A stretch of 64,000 bases of DNA from Chloroflexota bacterium (GCA_016234445.1 JACRBT010000004.1:1-64000), one strand, 5' to 3'; positions 43,406-51,988 are shown, numbered from the stretch's first letter. A program made the numbers and translations. Notes: generated by a model from the sequence alone, not told the origin.

Positions 43406-43721
43406 GTTCCTTTATTCGAAGTCCACCGGGCGCGGGAAAGAGGCCGAAGAGGCCCTGGCGCAGGCCATCGAAGCGACGGAGATCGCCGCCGAGGTCACCT
43501 ACACCGAGGTGGCCGACAGCGAGGACGCGAAGCACAAGCGTTTCCTCGGCTCGCCGAGCATCCGGGTGAACGGCATCGACGTGGAGTACGGCGAGCGCGA
43601 ACCGGACGAGTACCAGGCGGGGACGCGGTATTACAACACTCCCCAGGGCTGGAAGCCGTTTCCCCATGCGCGGTTGATCGCGAACACGATCATCGAACAG
43701 CAGAAGCGACTGCAGGGGTAG
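43395..43721 (+). CDS. Thioredoxin-fold protein lacking the CxxC pair
   Basis: A 108-residue protein with the pattern of small thioredoxin-like proteins (beta strand, EAEEALAQAIEA helix, RFLGSPSIRVNGIDVE cis-Pro strand) that normally carry CPxC after the first strand. Here that loop is YSKSTGRGKEAEE: both cysteines are gone, and the protein has no Cys. It is thus not a dithiol oxidoreductase and more likely a binding or scaffold version. ATG43395 overlaps the rarA end by 11 bp. Confidence 0.78.
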   Translation: MKIEFLYSKSTGRGKEAEEALAQAIEATEIAAEVTYTEVADSEDAKHKRFLGSPSIRVNGIDVEYGEREPDEYQAGTRYYNTPQGWKPFPHARLIANTIIEQQKRLQG

Positions 43722-43740
43722 GAGCCCCCGGAAGCGAGGC

Positions 43741-44370
43741 TTACCCGCGGTCGACCTCGGTGGCGACGCCGTCGAGGTGGCAGACGTCGTTGTGGCGGAG
43801 GAGGACGAGGCCGCCGGTGCGGTCGCGGACGATTTCGGTGATGGAACAGTTCGCGACGCTGAAGCCGCCCCGCCCGATGGCGGCCACTTCGAGACCAAGC
43901 ACGAGGCGGCAGACTGCCTGGTTGACCCCGCCGTGGGCGACGGCGACGACGGTCTCCTCCCTCGAGCGCAGAGTTTCGAGAACGGCCGCGACGCGGGCGC
44001 CGAAAACGTCCCGGCCCTCTTCCCCGGGGAAGCGAGGGCGTTCGCCACGCGACCACGCGGCGGTGACTTCGGGGTAGCGTTCGCGGAGCTCCGGGCCGGT
44101 GAGCCCACTCACCTCACCGATGTCGTACTCCATGAGCCCGGGTTCGGGCTCCACGGGCAGGCCAAGGGCGGTGGCGATCGCCTCGGCGGTGGTGACAGCG
44201 CGCTTCAGGGGGCTTGTAAGGACCCGATGGATGGGTTCCTTGCGGAGACGCTCGGCGGTGGCGGCCGCCTGCCGTTGGCCAAGGGGCGTGAGGCCGAAGT
44301 CCATCCGGCCCTGCATGACGCCGCTGGCGTTGCCCATGGATTCGCCGTGGCGGACGAGTATCAGTCGCAC
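43741..44370 (-). CDS. Histidine phosphatase (phosphoglycerate-mutase-like)
   Basis: A 209-residue branch-2-fold phosphatase with the phospho-His motif LVRHGES (R7, H8), the second active-site Arg/His pair in TSPLKRA and VAHGGVNQAV, and a GLTPLGQRQA helix. The family covers phosphoglycerate mutases, alpha-ribazole phosphatase and broad phosphatases; no neighbour gives a substrate. Convergent with the thioredoxin-like gene. Confidence 0.9.
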   Translation of the reverse strand: MRLILVRHGESMGNASGVMQGRMDFGLTPLGQRQAAATAERLRKEPIHRVLTSPLKRAVTTAEAIATALGLPVEPEPGLMEYDIGEVSGLTGPELRERYPEVTAAWSRGERPRFPGEEGRDVFGARVAAVLETLRSREETVVAVAHGGVNQAVCRLVLGLEVAAIGRGGFSVANCSITEIVRDRTGGLVLLRHNDVCHLDGVATEVDRG

Positions 44371-44375
44371 CGGCC

Positions 44376-44621
44376 TTAACCGGACACTGGGCCAGGGAGT
44401 CTGAGGTCGACCCCGACGGGCACTTCCAGGCCCTCGTTGGGCACGGAGCGCCGCCGAAAGCCGAGGATCTCGACCCCTTCGATTACCCCGGTACGAGTGT
44501 TCTTCCGGAGCAGCGTACCGGGGGCCACCTCGATCATCACCTGATCCTCGGTAGGCGGCGCGACATCCAGGTAGAGGATGTCCCCGACGTCGTCGTACTC
44601 GACGGTTATCTTCGTTCCCAT
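44376..44621 (-). CDS. DUF2283 protein, possible antitoxin
   Basis: An 81-residue protein opening with the DUF2283 pattern ITVEYDDVGDILYLDVA. It overlaps by 16 bp the end of an upstream gene for a barnase-like protein. Small overlapping pairs of this sort are usually toxin-antitoxin modules; I infer the antitoxin role from gene order and size only. Confidence 0.75.
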   Translation of the reverse strand: MGTKITVEYDDVGDILYLDVAPPTEDQVMIEVAPGTLLRKNTRTGVIEGVEILGFRRRSVPNEGLEVPVGVDLRLPGPVSG

Positions 44622-44932
44622 ATCACGGTACCGAGCGGAAGCTCCTCGCTTAGAAAAGCTGTTGCGACCCAGAGTCTCGGCGAGTCGGAGTCGGTCTGAG
44701 GCTCATCGGTCACGACCGCCACCACAATGTGCGTCCCTCCGGCACCATCGTCAACCCGCCGGACCAGCAGCGTCTCGGCCAGCAGCCATGGGCGGCGGAT
44801 CGCGATGTCAGGGTCGGCGAGCGCATCCGCGAGGAGTACGATGGCCACGTTGGGATGGCGGCGCCGGATGTGACGTTCCCTCTCCGCCGTCAGCTCCACC
44901 TGAGCGCCCAGGAACTCGCAAGGGAGCCACAT
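44606..44932 (-). CDS. Barnase/RelE-fold (PBECR-like) nuclease-type protein, possible toxin
   Basis: A 108-residue protein with ERERHIRRRHPNV near residue 20, then alternating strands (LLVRRVDD, HIVVAVVTDE, WVATAFLSEE), the layout of the phage-linked barnase-EndoU-colicin-RelE fold in which an E/H pair is catalytic. No signal peptide or membrane segment is seen. It overlaps a DUF2283 gene downstream. The family call is by pattern and moderately sure; RNase activity is inferred. Confidence 0.6.
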   Translation of the reverse strand: MWLPCEFLGAQVELTAERERHIRRRHPNVAIVLLADALADPDIAIRRPWLLAETLLVRRVDDGAGGTHIVVAVVTDEPQTDSDSPRLWVATAFLSEELPLGTVIWERR

Positions 44933-44944
44933 CTCCCCGGCAGC

Positions 44945-47900
44945 TTACTCCGTCAGGCGGCGGTAGAGGGCGGGGAGGCGGCTGGGCAGGGATTCGATGT
45001 CTGCCACCACCTCGTAGCCCATGTCCTCGCACATCGTCTTCAGGTAGTCGTGGCCGGCGCGGTCGACGGTGAGGGCAAAGGGGGTGATGCCTTCGCGCTT
45101 GGCCTCGTTCAGCGCCTGCTTGGTGTCGTGGATCGCGTATTCCTTCTCGGTGCGGTCGCGGCCGTAGCCGTGGTCCTGGGGGCGGCCGTCGCTGAGAAGG
45201 AAGAGGATCTTCACCTTAGCGTCGGTCAGGTTCAGCTTGTGGGTCGCGTGGCGGATGGCCGGCCCCATGCGCGTGGAGCGGATCGGGGTGATCTTGTCCA
45301 GCCGCCGCTTGATGGGCTGGTCGAGGCCTTCGTCGAAGTCCTTGATGACGAAGAACTCGACGTTGTCGCGCCCGTAGCCGCTGAAGCCGTAGATGCCGTA
45401 CTGGTCACCGATGGTTTCGAGCGCCGTCATGAGGAGGACGGTGGACTCCTTCTCCAGATCGATGATCCGCTTCGGGGGGCTGGAGAGCTCCTGCCGGCGC
45501 TTCGAAACCCACCAGCTGAGGTACTTGCGCGGGTCGTCGTCGTAGTCGTCGTCGTCGTACTTCTTCTCGCGCTTGTTGATCTCTTCGTCGGTGCTGGCCG
45601 ACATGTCGATGAGGAAGGCGACGGCGACGTCGCGCTCGATCTTGTTCCGGCGCCAGTAGATCTTGTCGCTGGGGCTGGCCCCCGCCCGGCGCTCGGTCAT
45701 CCACTCGATGGCAGCATCGAGGTCGAAGTCTTCGCCGTCGGGGAGGCGCTTGATCTTGCGGAAGAGCTCGGGCTTCATCAGCTCGAACTGCTTGCGAGTC
45801 TGGGCGACGAGGCCGGCATGTTCGCGAAGGGCGTTCTCGTAGAAGTCCTCTTCGCCCTGTTCGAGCTTCGACTCCTTCACCGCGCACCAGCGGGGTTTGT
45901 AGTCCTGGGCGCGGAAGTCCCACTCGTCGTAGTAGTAGACGGTGACGATGGGGATGAGGGCTTCGTCGCCTTCGCCCTGGCCGGTGCTGTCGTCGCCGGT
46001 CTTGTCGCCCTTCTGGGGGCCGTCGTCGGTCTGGGGGGTGCCGGCCTCCTTCATGAGGTTCGACATGAACATGCCGGTCGTGGCGTCGAGGTCGCCCTCC
46101 ATGAGCGCGTCGAGGTCGATGTCGGCGCTCTTTTCGAGGAGCTCCTGGAGCTGTTCCGGGGTCAGCTGCTGGGGCGACATCTCGCCGGCGTCGCCGCCCT
46201 GGGCGTCCTTACGGAGCTTCATCAGGAGCTCGACGAGCTCTGGTTTGAAGTCGCCGCGGAAGTCGACGTCCTGCGGGCTCTCATAGTCCTGTTCGCCTTC
46301 GCCGACGTCGCCCATCTTGGCAGAGCCGCCTTCGCCGCCCATTTCGCCGGCTTCCATGGACATGCCCTCGGCGCCTTCAATCGGCTCCACGGACTCCCAG
46401 TCGGGCACGTCTTCGTAGATGTTCGGGATGGAGGCGGCGAGCTTGTAGAGACGGAGCGTGGCTTCGGCGGCATCTTCCACGAGGGCGCCTTCGTTGGCGA
46501 GCGCCTGGAGGACACCGAGCGCCTGTGACATCACCTCGGCGCGGCTGCGAGGCCAGAGGACCGCGTCGATGCCGTCGAGGCTGGAGCGGACGAGGTTCTC
46601 GACGAAGGCGTTCCGAAGGGGCAGGCGGGTGACGTCCGGGCGCTTCGTGAGCTCTTCCCGCTGCATCGAGCGGAGCGGCCTGCGGATGCCGCCGTATTCG
46701 CGGCGGATGGCGCCGTCGACGCGAGAGTCTTCGGCGATGGTATAGAGGTCGCTGGCCATGTCGCGGTCGGGGAAGAGGTCGAAGAAGTGCTCGATCTCGG
46801 TGAATGCCTTGGACTCGCCCATCTCTTCGGCGATGGCCACGCGGCTGGTTTCGAAGATGTTGCCGGGGCGATCGAAGTCGAACTCAAAGCTTCCGAATTC
46901 GAGGTGGCCGGCCTGGTGGGTGGCGAACACCTTGAACGCGGCGAAGTTGTCGGCCTTGTCGTGGTAGCGCTCCATCACTTCGGGGAGGTAGATGGCCGAG
47001 CCTTCGGTGCTGGCGCGGTGTTCGTCGACCCAGCCGATGCCCTTTTCGGCGAGTGCGGCGGTCGTCTGGACGGTGACGTTGCGGGCGGTGAGGGCCTTGC
47101 AGTAGAGGCGCAGGATCTCGCCGACGCGGTTGAGCTCGACCCGCGCGGAAAGGGTGTCGAGGATGTCTTCGCCGCGGGTGGACTGCAGGCGGAAGTAGGC
47201 CTCGCCGCCGTCGTGGCTGGCCTGGAGGATCTTCAGGCCCGCGGCGTGCCACGGTTCGAGTTCGTCGACCCGGATGCGTTCGAGGACGCGCGGGACGCTG
47301 GTGACGAAGTCCATCGCCGCGTAGGGGGAGTAGGGCGCGAGCTGCTCTGCGAGTTCGACGACCTGCTGGTGGTCGTCGGGTTCGAGCTCCCCGAGGGCGA
47401 GGGCGGCTTCCTCGAAGTACTGGAAGGCGGAGCGGTTGTGGCCGCGGGCGACCTGGGCAGAGAGCAGGAGGTAGCGTTCGCGGACAGGGCCGTGGACCTT
47501 GTGGATGAGCGGCACGCCGCGTTCGAAGTAGAGCCGGGAGTCGGCCCAGCTGGACTGGGCGAGTTCGACCGCGAAGGCGAGGTAGGGCAGGCGGTCGTCT
47601 TCGTCGAGCCGTTCGAGGACGGTGGGAGACGAACTGAGGCAGGCCGAGGCGAGTTCGTAGCTGTGCCGGGAGAGCTCGTCGATGAAGAGGACGAGGCGGG
47701 CGGCCTGGGACGGGCGGAGCACCTTGAAGACGCCGGGGCCGAGGTCGTAGAACTGGGCAGCGAGGGAGGAGCTCTTCCAGTTGCCCTTGTAGAGGCGGCG
47801 GCCGAGGTCGGCCCATTGGCGGAGGTGGTTCGGGCCGATGGTCTCGATGACGCCCGGTGTGGAGCGGAGGAAGGAGACGGCGAGCGGCGCGGACTCCGTG

Positions 47901-48178
47901 GCCATGGAGACGGCTTCGCGGCCAAGGTGCTCGATGGCGTCCCAGGTGGTGTTTTCGGGGAAGGCGGCGGAGGCGCGGAAGTATTCGAGGGCGGCTTCCC
48001 ACGAGCGGAGGCTGAGGCCGGTCAGCTCGACGCCGGTCTCGGTCCACTGCTGGAGCTGCGAGGGGCTGAGGCGAGGCGCGAGGGCACGGAGGGCGGCTTC
48101 GAAGTGCTGTTCGAGGGGCGCCGGGAACCCGGACAGACGCTCGCGATGGCGGGCGATCAACTCACTGATGACGCTCAA
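44945..48178 (-). CDS. Large VWA-domain protein of the NorD/CbbO type
   Basis: A 1077-residue cytoplasmic protein. The N-terminal two-thirds consist of helical-repeat segments (tandem 35-40-residue units such as ELTGLSLRSWEAALEYFRAS), then an acidic Glu/Gln-rich region and a C-terminal VWA domain whose MIDAS motif is DMSAST (about residue 856), with TRMG and SDGRPQD. NorD/CbbO proteins work with a NorQ/CbbQ AAA+ ATPase as remodellers of metalloenzymes; a NorQ gene lies upstream at 49322. No Nor or Rubisco genes are here, so the client is unknown. An Asp-rich insert sits between the MIDAS and later motifs. Confidence 0.88.
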   Translation of the reverse strand: MSVISELIARHRERLSGFPAPLEQHFEAALRALAPRLSPSQLQQWTETGVELTGLSLRSWEAALEYFRASAAFPENTTWDAIEHLGREAVSMATESAPLAVSFLRSTPGVIETIGPNHLRQWADLGRRLYKGNWKSSSLAAQFYDLGPGVFKVLRPSQAARLVLFIDELSRHSYELASACLSSSPTVLERLDEDDRLPYLAFAVELAQSSWADSRLYFERGVPLIHKVHGPVRERYLLLSAQVARGHNRSAFQYFEEAALALGELEPDDHQQVVELAEQLAPYSPYAAMDFVTSVPRVLERIRVDELEPWHAAGLKILQASHDGGEAYFRLQSTRGEDILDTLSARVELNRVGEILRLYCKALTARNVTVQTTAALAEKGIGWVDEHRASTEGSAIYLPEVMERYHDKADNFAAFKVFATHQAGHLEFGSFEFDFDRPGNIFETSRVAIAEEMGESKAFTEIEHFFDLFPDRDMASDLYTIAEDSRVDGAIRREYGGIRRPLRSMQREELTKRPDVTRLPLRNAFVENLVRSSLDGIDAVLWPRSRAEVMSQALGVLQALANEGALVEDAAEATLRLYKLAASIPNIYEDVPDWESVEPIEGAEGMSMEAGEMGGEGGSAKMGDVGEGEQDYESPQDVDFRGDFKPELVELLMKLRKDAQGGDAGEMSPQQLTPEQLQELLEKSADIDLDALMEGDLDATTGMFMSNLMKEAGTPQTDDGPQKGDKTGDDSTGQGEGDEALIPIVTVYYYDEWDFRAQDYKPRWCAVKESKLEQGEEDFYENALREHAGLVAQTRKQFELMKPELFRKIKRLPDGEDFDLDAAIEWMTERRAGASPSDKIYWRRNKIERDVAVAFLIDMSASTDEEINKREKKYDDDDYDDDPRKYLSWWVSKRRQELSSPPKRIIDLEKESTVLLMTALETIGDQYGIYGFSGYGRDNVEFFVIKDFDEGLDQPIKRRLDKITPIRSTRMGPAIRHATHKLNLTDAKVKILFLLSDGRPQDHGYGRDRTEKEYAIHDTKQALNEAKREGITPFALTVDRAGHDYLKTMCEDMGYEVVADIESLPSRLPALYRRLTE

Positions 48179-48226
48179 ACAACCCCTCCACAGACCTGTA
48201 GCCAGCCACCCGGGACGCCAGCCTGT

Positions 48227-48838
48227 TCACAGCTGGCCCGATGACGCAACGAACGTGCGGGTGGGATCAGGGTAATCGTAAAAGATGACCTCGTCGGTTG
48301 TCGTGTCCCAGGTCGCGCAGGAGAGCTGGAAGCCGTTGCGGTGGTCCCGGGGGTCGCCGGCGGAGCCGGGATTGATGACGAGCGTCCCGCCGAAGCGCTG
48401 GGCCATCTTGAAGTGCGTGTGCCCGACGATGAGGGTGTCGCAGCCGAGGGTGGCAGCCTTCGCCCAGATGGTTTCGTGGGGATAGTGGTAGTCCTTCCAG
48501 GGCTCCCAGGGCGAGCCGTGCGTCATGACGACGCGCTTCCCTTCGATGATAGCCTCGATCCGGTAGGGGCGGGTGCGGAGCCATTCGACGAGGTCCTGGC
48601 GAACCTTCGGGTTGGCGCGCGCCCGCTCGCCGTCGGGGCCGAGGATGGTCTCTTCGTGGTTCCCAAGGATGACGCGGGCGCCGGTGTCGCGGAGGAGTTC
48701 GACGACTTCGTTCGACCAGCGGAATTGGAAGACCGAGTCGCCCGCACACCAGAGTTCGTCGTAAGGGGCCATGAGTTCGAGGGCGCGCTGCAGCCCGGGG
48801 AGGTTGCAGTGGATGTCGGAGACGATCGCGATTCTCAT
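48227..48838 (-). CDS. Calcineurin-like (YfcE/MJ0936-type) metallophosphoesterase
   Basis: A 203-residue binuclear metal phosphodiesterase with SDIHCNL, GDSV, GNHE, THGS and GHTHF motifs in order. ATG48838 is the start; the longer frame runs through the repeat array and the neighbouring gene. It is between the NorQ and NorD genes, separated from NorQ by the four-helix-bundle cassette, whose left array ends 6-10 nt before this start codon. Confidence 0.92.
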   Translation of the reverse strand: MRIAIVSDIHCNLPGLQRALELMAPYDELWCAGDSVFQFRWSNEVVELLRDTGARVILGNHEETILGPDGERARANPKVRQDLVEWLRTRPYRIEAIIEGKRVVMTHGSPWEPWKDYHYPHETIWAKAATLGCDTLIVGHTHFKMAQRFGGTLVINPGSAGDPRDHRNGFQLSCATWDTTTDEVIFYDYPDPTRTFVASSGQL

Positions 48839-48848
48839 CGCGGGTACC

Positions 48849-48876
48849 GAGTCCCGAGTCGCGAGTCCCGAGTCCT
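48849..48876 (+). repeat. Heptamer array, left side of the cassette
   Basis: Four units GAGTCCC, GAGTCGC, GAGTCCC, GAGTCCT preceded by GGTACC. It is inverted relative to the array at 49276. Confidence 0.9.
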
Positions 48877-48887
48877 GAGGGCCCCTG

Positions 48888-49262
48888 TCATCGAGAGGGC
48901 GCGTCCTGGCGCGCTCGAGACTGGATCGCCCCGAGCATGCGCCCGATCTCCTCGCAGCGGGCGAAGAGGCCGTCGAACGTCTCCGTGGGGAGATAGCCCA
49001 CGTCTGAGGCGACATAGAGGTGGGACATGACTTCGGCACAGGACCCCTTGGCGATCCCGACCGACCGTAGGAACTCGTTCGGGCGGTTCCGGTCGAACCC
49101 CTCGGCAAGGTTGGCCATGATAGATACCGACGCGCGCTGCAACTGACTGGCAAGACCAAAGTCCCGCGCAAGGCCGCCGTCCCGGGTGGCGCGGTAGACC
49201 TCGGCGGTCAGTTCGCGAGCCCTCTGCCAAACGATGAGGTCCTGGAACCGGTTCGCCGCCAT
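48888..49262 (-). CDS. Four-helix-bundle protein (S23/IVP-like, Avd-related)
   Basis: A 124-residue all-helical protein of the family first known from intervening sequences in 23S rRNA: FQDLIVWQRARELTAEVYRAT opens it, then QLQRASVSIMANLAEGFDR and FLRSVGIAKGSCAEVMSHL. Relatives assist reverse transcriptases in diversity-generating elements; no RT is here. ATG49262 follows GGAGGCGAA. It sits between the inverted heptamer arrays and interrupts the norQ-phosphoesterase-norD run. Confidence 0.9.
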   Translation of the reverse strand: MAANRFQDLIVWQRARELTAEVYRATRDGGLARDFGLASQLQRASVSIMANLAEGFDRNRPNEFLRSVGIAKGSCAEVMSHLYVASDVGYLPTETFDGLFARCEEIGRMLGAIQSRARQDAPSR

Positions 49263-49275
49263 TTCGCCTCCGGGT

Positions 49276-49321
49276 GGGACTCGGGACTCGGGACCCGGTA
49301 CTCGGTACTCGGTACTCGGTA
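49276..49321 (-). repeat. Heptamer array, right side of the cassette
   Basis: Units GGGACTC twice, GGGACCC once, GGTACTC three times and a partial unit on the plus strand; the last bases touch the norQ stop codon. The reverse complement gives GAGTACC and GAGTCCC units matching the left array. Confidence 0.9.
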
Positions 49322-50206
49322 CTACTCGAAAATGCTCGTCGCCACTTCCTCGATGCTGCGCTGGATCTCGGCGTCGTCGGTGAGAGCCCAGGTGATGGCG
49401 ACCTGGCAGGCCCGGCGAGCCGGGATGCCCTTCTTCATCAGGCGGCCGGCGTAGATGAGCAGGCGGGTGCTGACGCCTTCGCCGAGGCCGTGTTCGCGGA
49501 GGTTGCGGACCTTTTCGCCCAGCTTGGCAAGGTCCAGCGCCTGGGCGCGGTCGCATCCGGATTCGTGGGAGATGATCTCGGCTTCCTGTTCGCGCGGCGG
49601 GTAGCCGAATTCGATGGCGATGAAGCGCTGGCGGGTGGAATGCTTGAGGTCCTTGAGGGCGCTCTGGTAGCCCGGGTTGTAGGAGATGACAAGGAGGAAG
49701 CCGTCGGCGGCTTCCACCACCTGGCCGAGCTTCTCGATCGGGAGGAGACGGCGGTAGTCGGTCAGCGGGTGGATGAGGACGGTGGTGTCCTTGCGGGCTT
49801 CCACAACTTCGTCGAGGTAGCAGATGGCGCCGACCTTGACCGCGCGGGTGAGGGGACCGTCGACCCAGTGGGTGCCGTCGGTATCGAGGAGGTAGCGGCC
49901 GACGAGGTCGCTGGCGGTGAGGTCTTCGTGGCAGGCGACGGTGATGAGCGGCATGCGATGTTCCGCCGTCTTGCCCGTGGCGGTAGAAACCCGGGTAACG
50001 GGGCGGGCGAGCCGGTAGGCCATGTATTCGACGAAGCGGGTCTTGCCGGCGCCCGTGGGGCCCTTGAGGAGGACCGGGATGCGCTGTTCGTAAGCCATTT
50101 CGAAAAGGGCCACTTCATCGCCGATGGGCAGGTAGTACGGCTCGTCCTGGACGGTGTACTCCTCGACGGCGTGGATTGTGGCGGCCGGGTGTGCGGTGTC
50201 AGACAA
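49322..50206 (-). CDS. NorQ/CbbQ-type MoxR AAA+ ATPase
   Basis: A 294-residue AAA+ ATPase with Walker [11 protein letters not shown] (residues 47-56), Walker B AICYLDEV, sensor ISYNPGYQS and arginine finger in STRQRF. It should form a hexameric motor with the VWA protein encoded at 44945 to remodel a metalloprotein. It is 5 bp after coaE. Its stop codon marks the edge of the repeat cassette. Confidence 0.93.
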   Translation of the reverse strand: MSDTAHPAATIHAVEEYTVQDEPYYLPIGDEVALFEMAYEQRIPVLLKGPTGAGKTRFVEYMAYRLARPVTRVSTATGKTAEHRMPLITVACHEDLTASDLVGRYLLDTDGTHWVDGPLTRAVKVGAICYLDEVVEARKDTTVLIHPLTDYRRLLPIEKLGQVVEAADGFLLVISYNPGYQSALKDLKHSTRQRFIAIEFGYPPREQEAEIISHESGCDRAQALDLAKLGEKVRNLREHGLGEGVSTRLLIYAGRLMKKGIPARRACQVAITWALTDDAEIQRSIEEVATSIFE

Positions 50207-50211
50207 ACCAG

Positions 50212-50829
50212 TTACCTCCCGGCAGCGGCCTTAAGCCGCTGCTGCAGTGTTTCCCATGCGCGCTGGATGGCCGTTTCCAGGCCAGCCAGCGTGCTGTTGT
50301 TCTCGATGACGACATCGGCGCGAGCGGTGCGCTCGGCGTTCGAAAGCTGCGAGGCGATCCGGGCGCGGGCCGCGGCTTCGTCCATGTTGTTGCGCGTGGC
50401 AAGCCGTTGGACGGCGATGTCCGGTTCGACCACGACGACCCAGATCTCGTCGGCGAGGTCTTCCCAGCCGGCTTCGAAGAGGACGGCAGCTTCGAGGACG
50501 GCGAGCCCGGTGCCGCCGACTTCGAGCTCGGAGAGCTCGGCGGTGGCGAGCTTGCGGATGCCGGGCCAGACGATGTCGGTGAGCTTCTTCAGCTCGTCCG
50601 GCTTGCCGAAGACCTTGCCGCCGAGGACGCGGCGGTCGATGGTGCCGTCGGGCGCGACGAGGTCATCGCCGAAGGTGGCGACGACGGCGCGGAAGGTGTC
50701 CGTGCCCGGTTCGTAGGTGCGATGGCCGAGGAGGTCGGCATCGAGGACCGGGATATTCCGGTCACGGAAGAACTTCGTGACCGTGGACTTGCCGCTGGCA
50801 ATGCCGCCGGTCAGGCCAATGACGTGCAA
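50212..50829 (-). CDS. coaE: Dephospho-CoA kinase
   Basis: A 205-residue P-loop kinase adding the 3'-phosphate of CoA, the last biosynthetic step. P-loop [12 protein letters not shown] (residues 5-16), VLDADLLGH, and [18 protein letters not shown] with the lid residues are in place. First gene of the run with norQ. Confidence 0.95.
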   Translation of the reverse strand: MHVIGLTGGIASGKSTVTKFFRDRNIPVLDADLLGHRTYEPGTDTFRAVVATFGDDLVAPDGTIDRRVLGGKVFGKPDELKKLTDIVWPGIRKLATAELSELEVGGTGLAVLEAAVLFEAGWEDLADEIWVVVVEPDIAVQRLATRNNMDEAAARARIASQLSNAERTARADVVIENNSTLAGLETAIQRAWETLQQRLKAAAGR

Positions 50830-50972
50830 GGGAGTCTCCGGAGCGCGGGCGCTGTTAGTCGAAAGCTAAGGATACCGCCGGGGGGGAAGGGGCGGCAAAC
50901 GGGAGGGGTGGGGGCTCAAGGGGATCAGGCTCCCCTGGCCGGATGTCGCGCCGGGCGGGGACAAGCCCGGTG

Positions 50973-51404
50973 CTACTTGCTCGTGCGTTCGAAGATCAGC
51001 AATTCGTTCCCGCCTTCGTCGTACAGCGTCAGCTTGCCACCGGCTTCCTTGTAGGACCGGGCCTGCCCGAGGAGCGCCCAGTAGTCCGACTCGGCCCGCA
51101 GCTGCGCTTCCGAGCCACCGGTTAGTGTGGACGCGATCTGCCCCACCGAGAACGCGTCTCCCGGGCCGAGCTTGTAGGGCCCACCGTAGTGGTTGACGGC
51201 GCTCTTGCCTTTGACCTGCCCGTCGGCGAACTCCGCGGTAATGGTCACGCCCGCGGGATCGAAGGAACTCGCCGCCGAGCCGACCAGCTTCCACGCGGTC
51301 CCTTCCAGGGGCTGGTCGGACGAGCACCCGGCCAGGGCAACGAGCGACACGGCCACAAGAAGGGTCGCGGCCAACGACATGGACGGGCGGCGGAAGTCAG
51401 CCAA
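50973..51404 (-). CDS. META-domain lipoprotein (HslJ-like)
   Basis: A 143-residue lipoprotein: RR-containing n-region, hydrophobic segment, lipobox LAGC (C27), then a META-like domain (LEGTAWKLVG, VTITAEFADGQVKGKSAVNHYGG, LTLYDEGGNELLIFER). TTG51404 overlaps the stop of the HicB gene and is 7 nt after GGAG; ATG51380 would leave a signal without positive charge. Confidence 0.8.
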   Translation of the reverse strand: MADFRRPSMSLAATLLVAVSLVALAGCSSDQPLEGTAWKLVGSAASSFDPAGVTITAEFADGQVKGKSAVNHYGGPYKLGPGDAFSVGQIASTLTGGSEAQLRAESDYWALLGQARSYKEAGGKLTLYDEGGNELLIFERTSK

Positions 51405-51624
51405 CGGCGGGCTCCAGTGGGAAGGTCACCACGATCACTGGGGATGCGGCGAGACCGAGCTCCTCCAGATCCTCACCTTCGAGCGCCAGCGCGACCACCT
51501 CTCGCAGATTGCCGGCAACCGCGTCCAGGGTCTCGCCCTGTGTGACGGCGTTCAGTTCCGGACATTCGGCAACGTAGCCCGATTGCTCTCCCGGACGGAT
51601 GACGGCGTGAACGGTGCGCTGCAC
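51397..51624 (-). CDS. Orphan HicB-type antitoxin
   Basis: A 75-residue protein with the partial RNase H-like fold of HicB (VHAVIRPGEQSGYVAECPELNAVTQGETLDAVAGNLREVV). No HicA gene is next to it. Start GTG51624 is the only start in frame that fits the family length, but it lacks a clear ribosome site. It overlaps the META lipoprotein start. Confidence 0.78.
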   Translation of the reverse strand: MQRTVHAVIRPGEQSGYVAECPELNAVTQGETLDAVAGNLREVVALALEGEDLEELGLAASPVIVVTFPLEPAVG

Positions 51625-51646
51625 GGGACGAGCATAGCGCAGCCGG

Positions 51647-51988
51647 CTACTTCCCGAGCACGATGTCGATCCCCGCAAGTACCAGCTCGAGCTTCTGGCG
51701 CGTGACTTTGCCGACGCGGTCCGTGAGCGCCGACCTGTCCAACGCAACGATCTGGGAAACGTTGGCCACTGAATCCTTGGGGAGGCCGGTGGCCCTCGCG
51801 GCGAGAATGACGTTTCCGGGGGCGTCGCCCCACTTGAGGTTGCTGGTCAGGGGTACACACACCACCGTCGCGATCCGGCTCCGGTTCAACGAGTCGCCCT
51901 GCACGACCAGGACCGGCCGAGAGAATCCAGGGGCCGACCCCACCGGCTCCGCAAGGTCCGACCACCAGACCTCGCCTTGGGAGATCAC
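51647..51988 (-). CDS. mazF: MazF/PemK-type mRNA interferase toxin
   Basis: A 113-residue PemK-like toxin cutting mRNA at short motifs. Visible are the opening SQGEVWWSDLAEPVGS, FSRPVLVVQGDSLNRS and VPLTSNLKW, with the C-terminal LVLAGIDIVLGK helix. GTG51988 overlaps the antitoxin stop (GTGA), the classic order of antitoxin then toxin. Confidence 0.92.
   Translation of the reverse strand: MISQGEVWWSDLAEPVGSAPGFSRPVLVVQGDSLNRSRIATVVCVPLTSNLKWGDAPGNVILAARATGLPKDSVANVSQIVALDRSALTDRVGKVTRQKLELVLAGIDIVLGK

Larger units (their letters stand above)
48844..49323. mobile_element. Putative small mobile cassette: S23-like gene within inverted heptamer arrays
   Basis: A gene for a four-helix-bundle protein is bounded by arrays of 7-bp units that face each other. 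Read inward from either edge, both begin TACCGAGT-CCC or TACCGAGT-ACC and repeat GAGTCCC/GAGTACC. The cassette fits between the stop codon of norQ and the start codon of the phosphoesterase with no spare sequence. No transposase is encoded, so movement would depend on another system. This is my interpretation. Confidence 0.55.

Noticed and set aside
48849-49321. A CRISPR array
   Set aside because: The repeats are 7 bp, head to tail without spacers, in two inverted groups around a gene; no cas genes are present.
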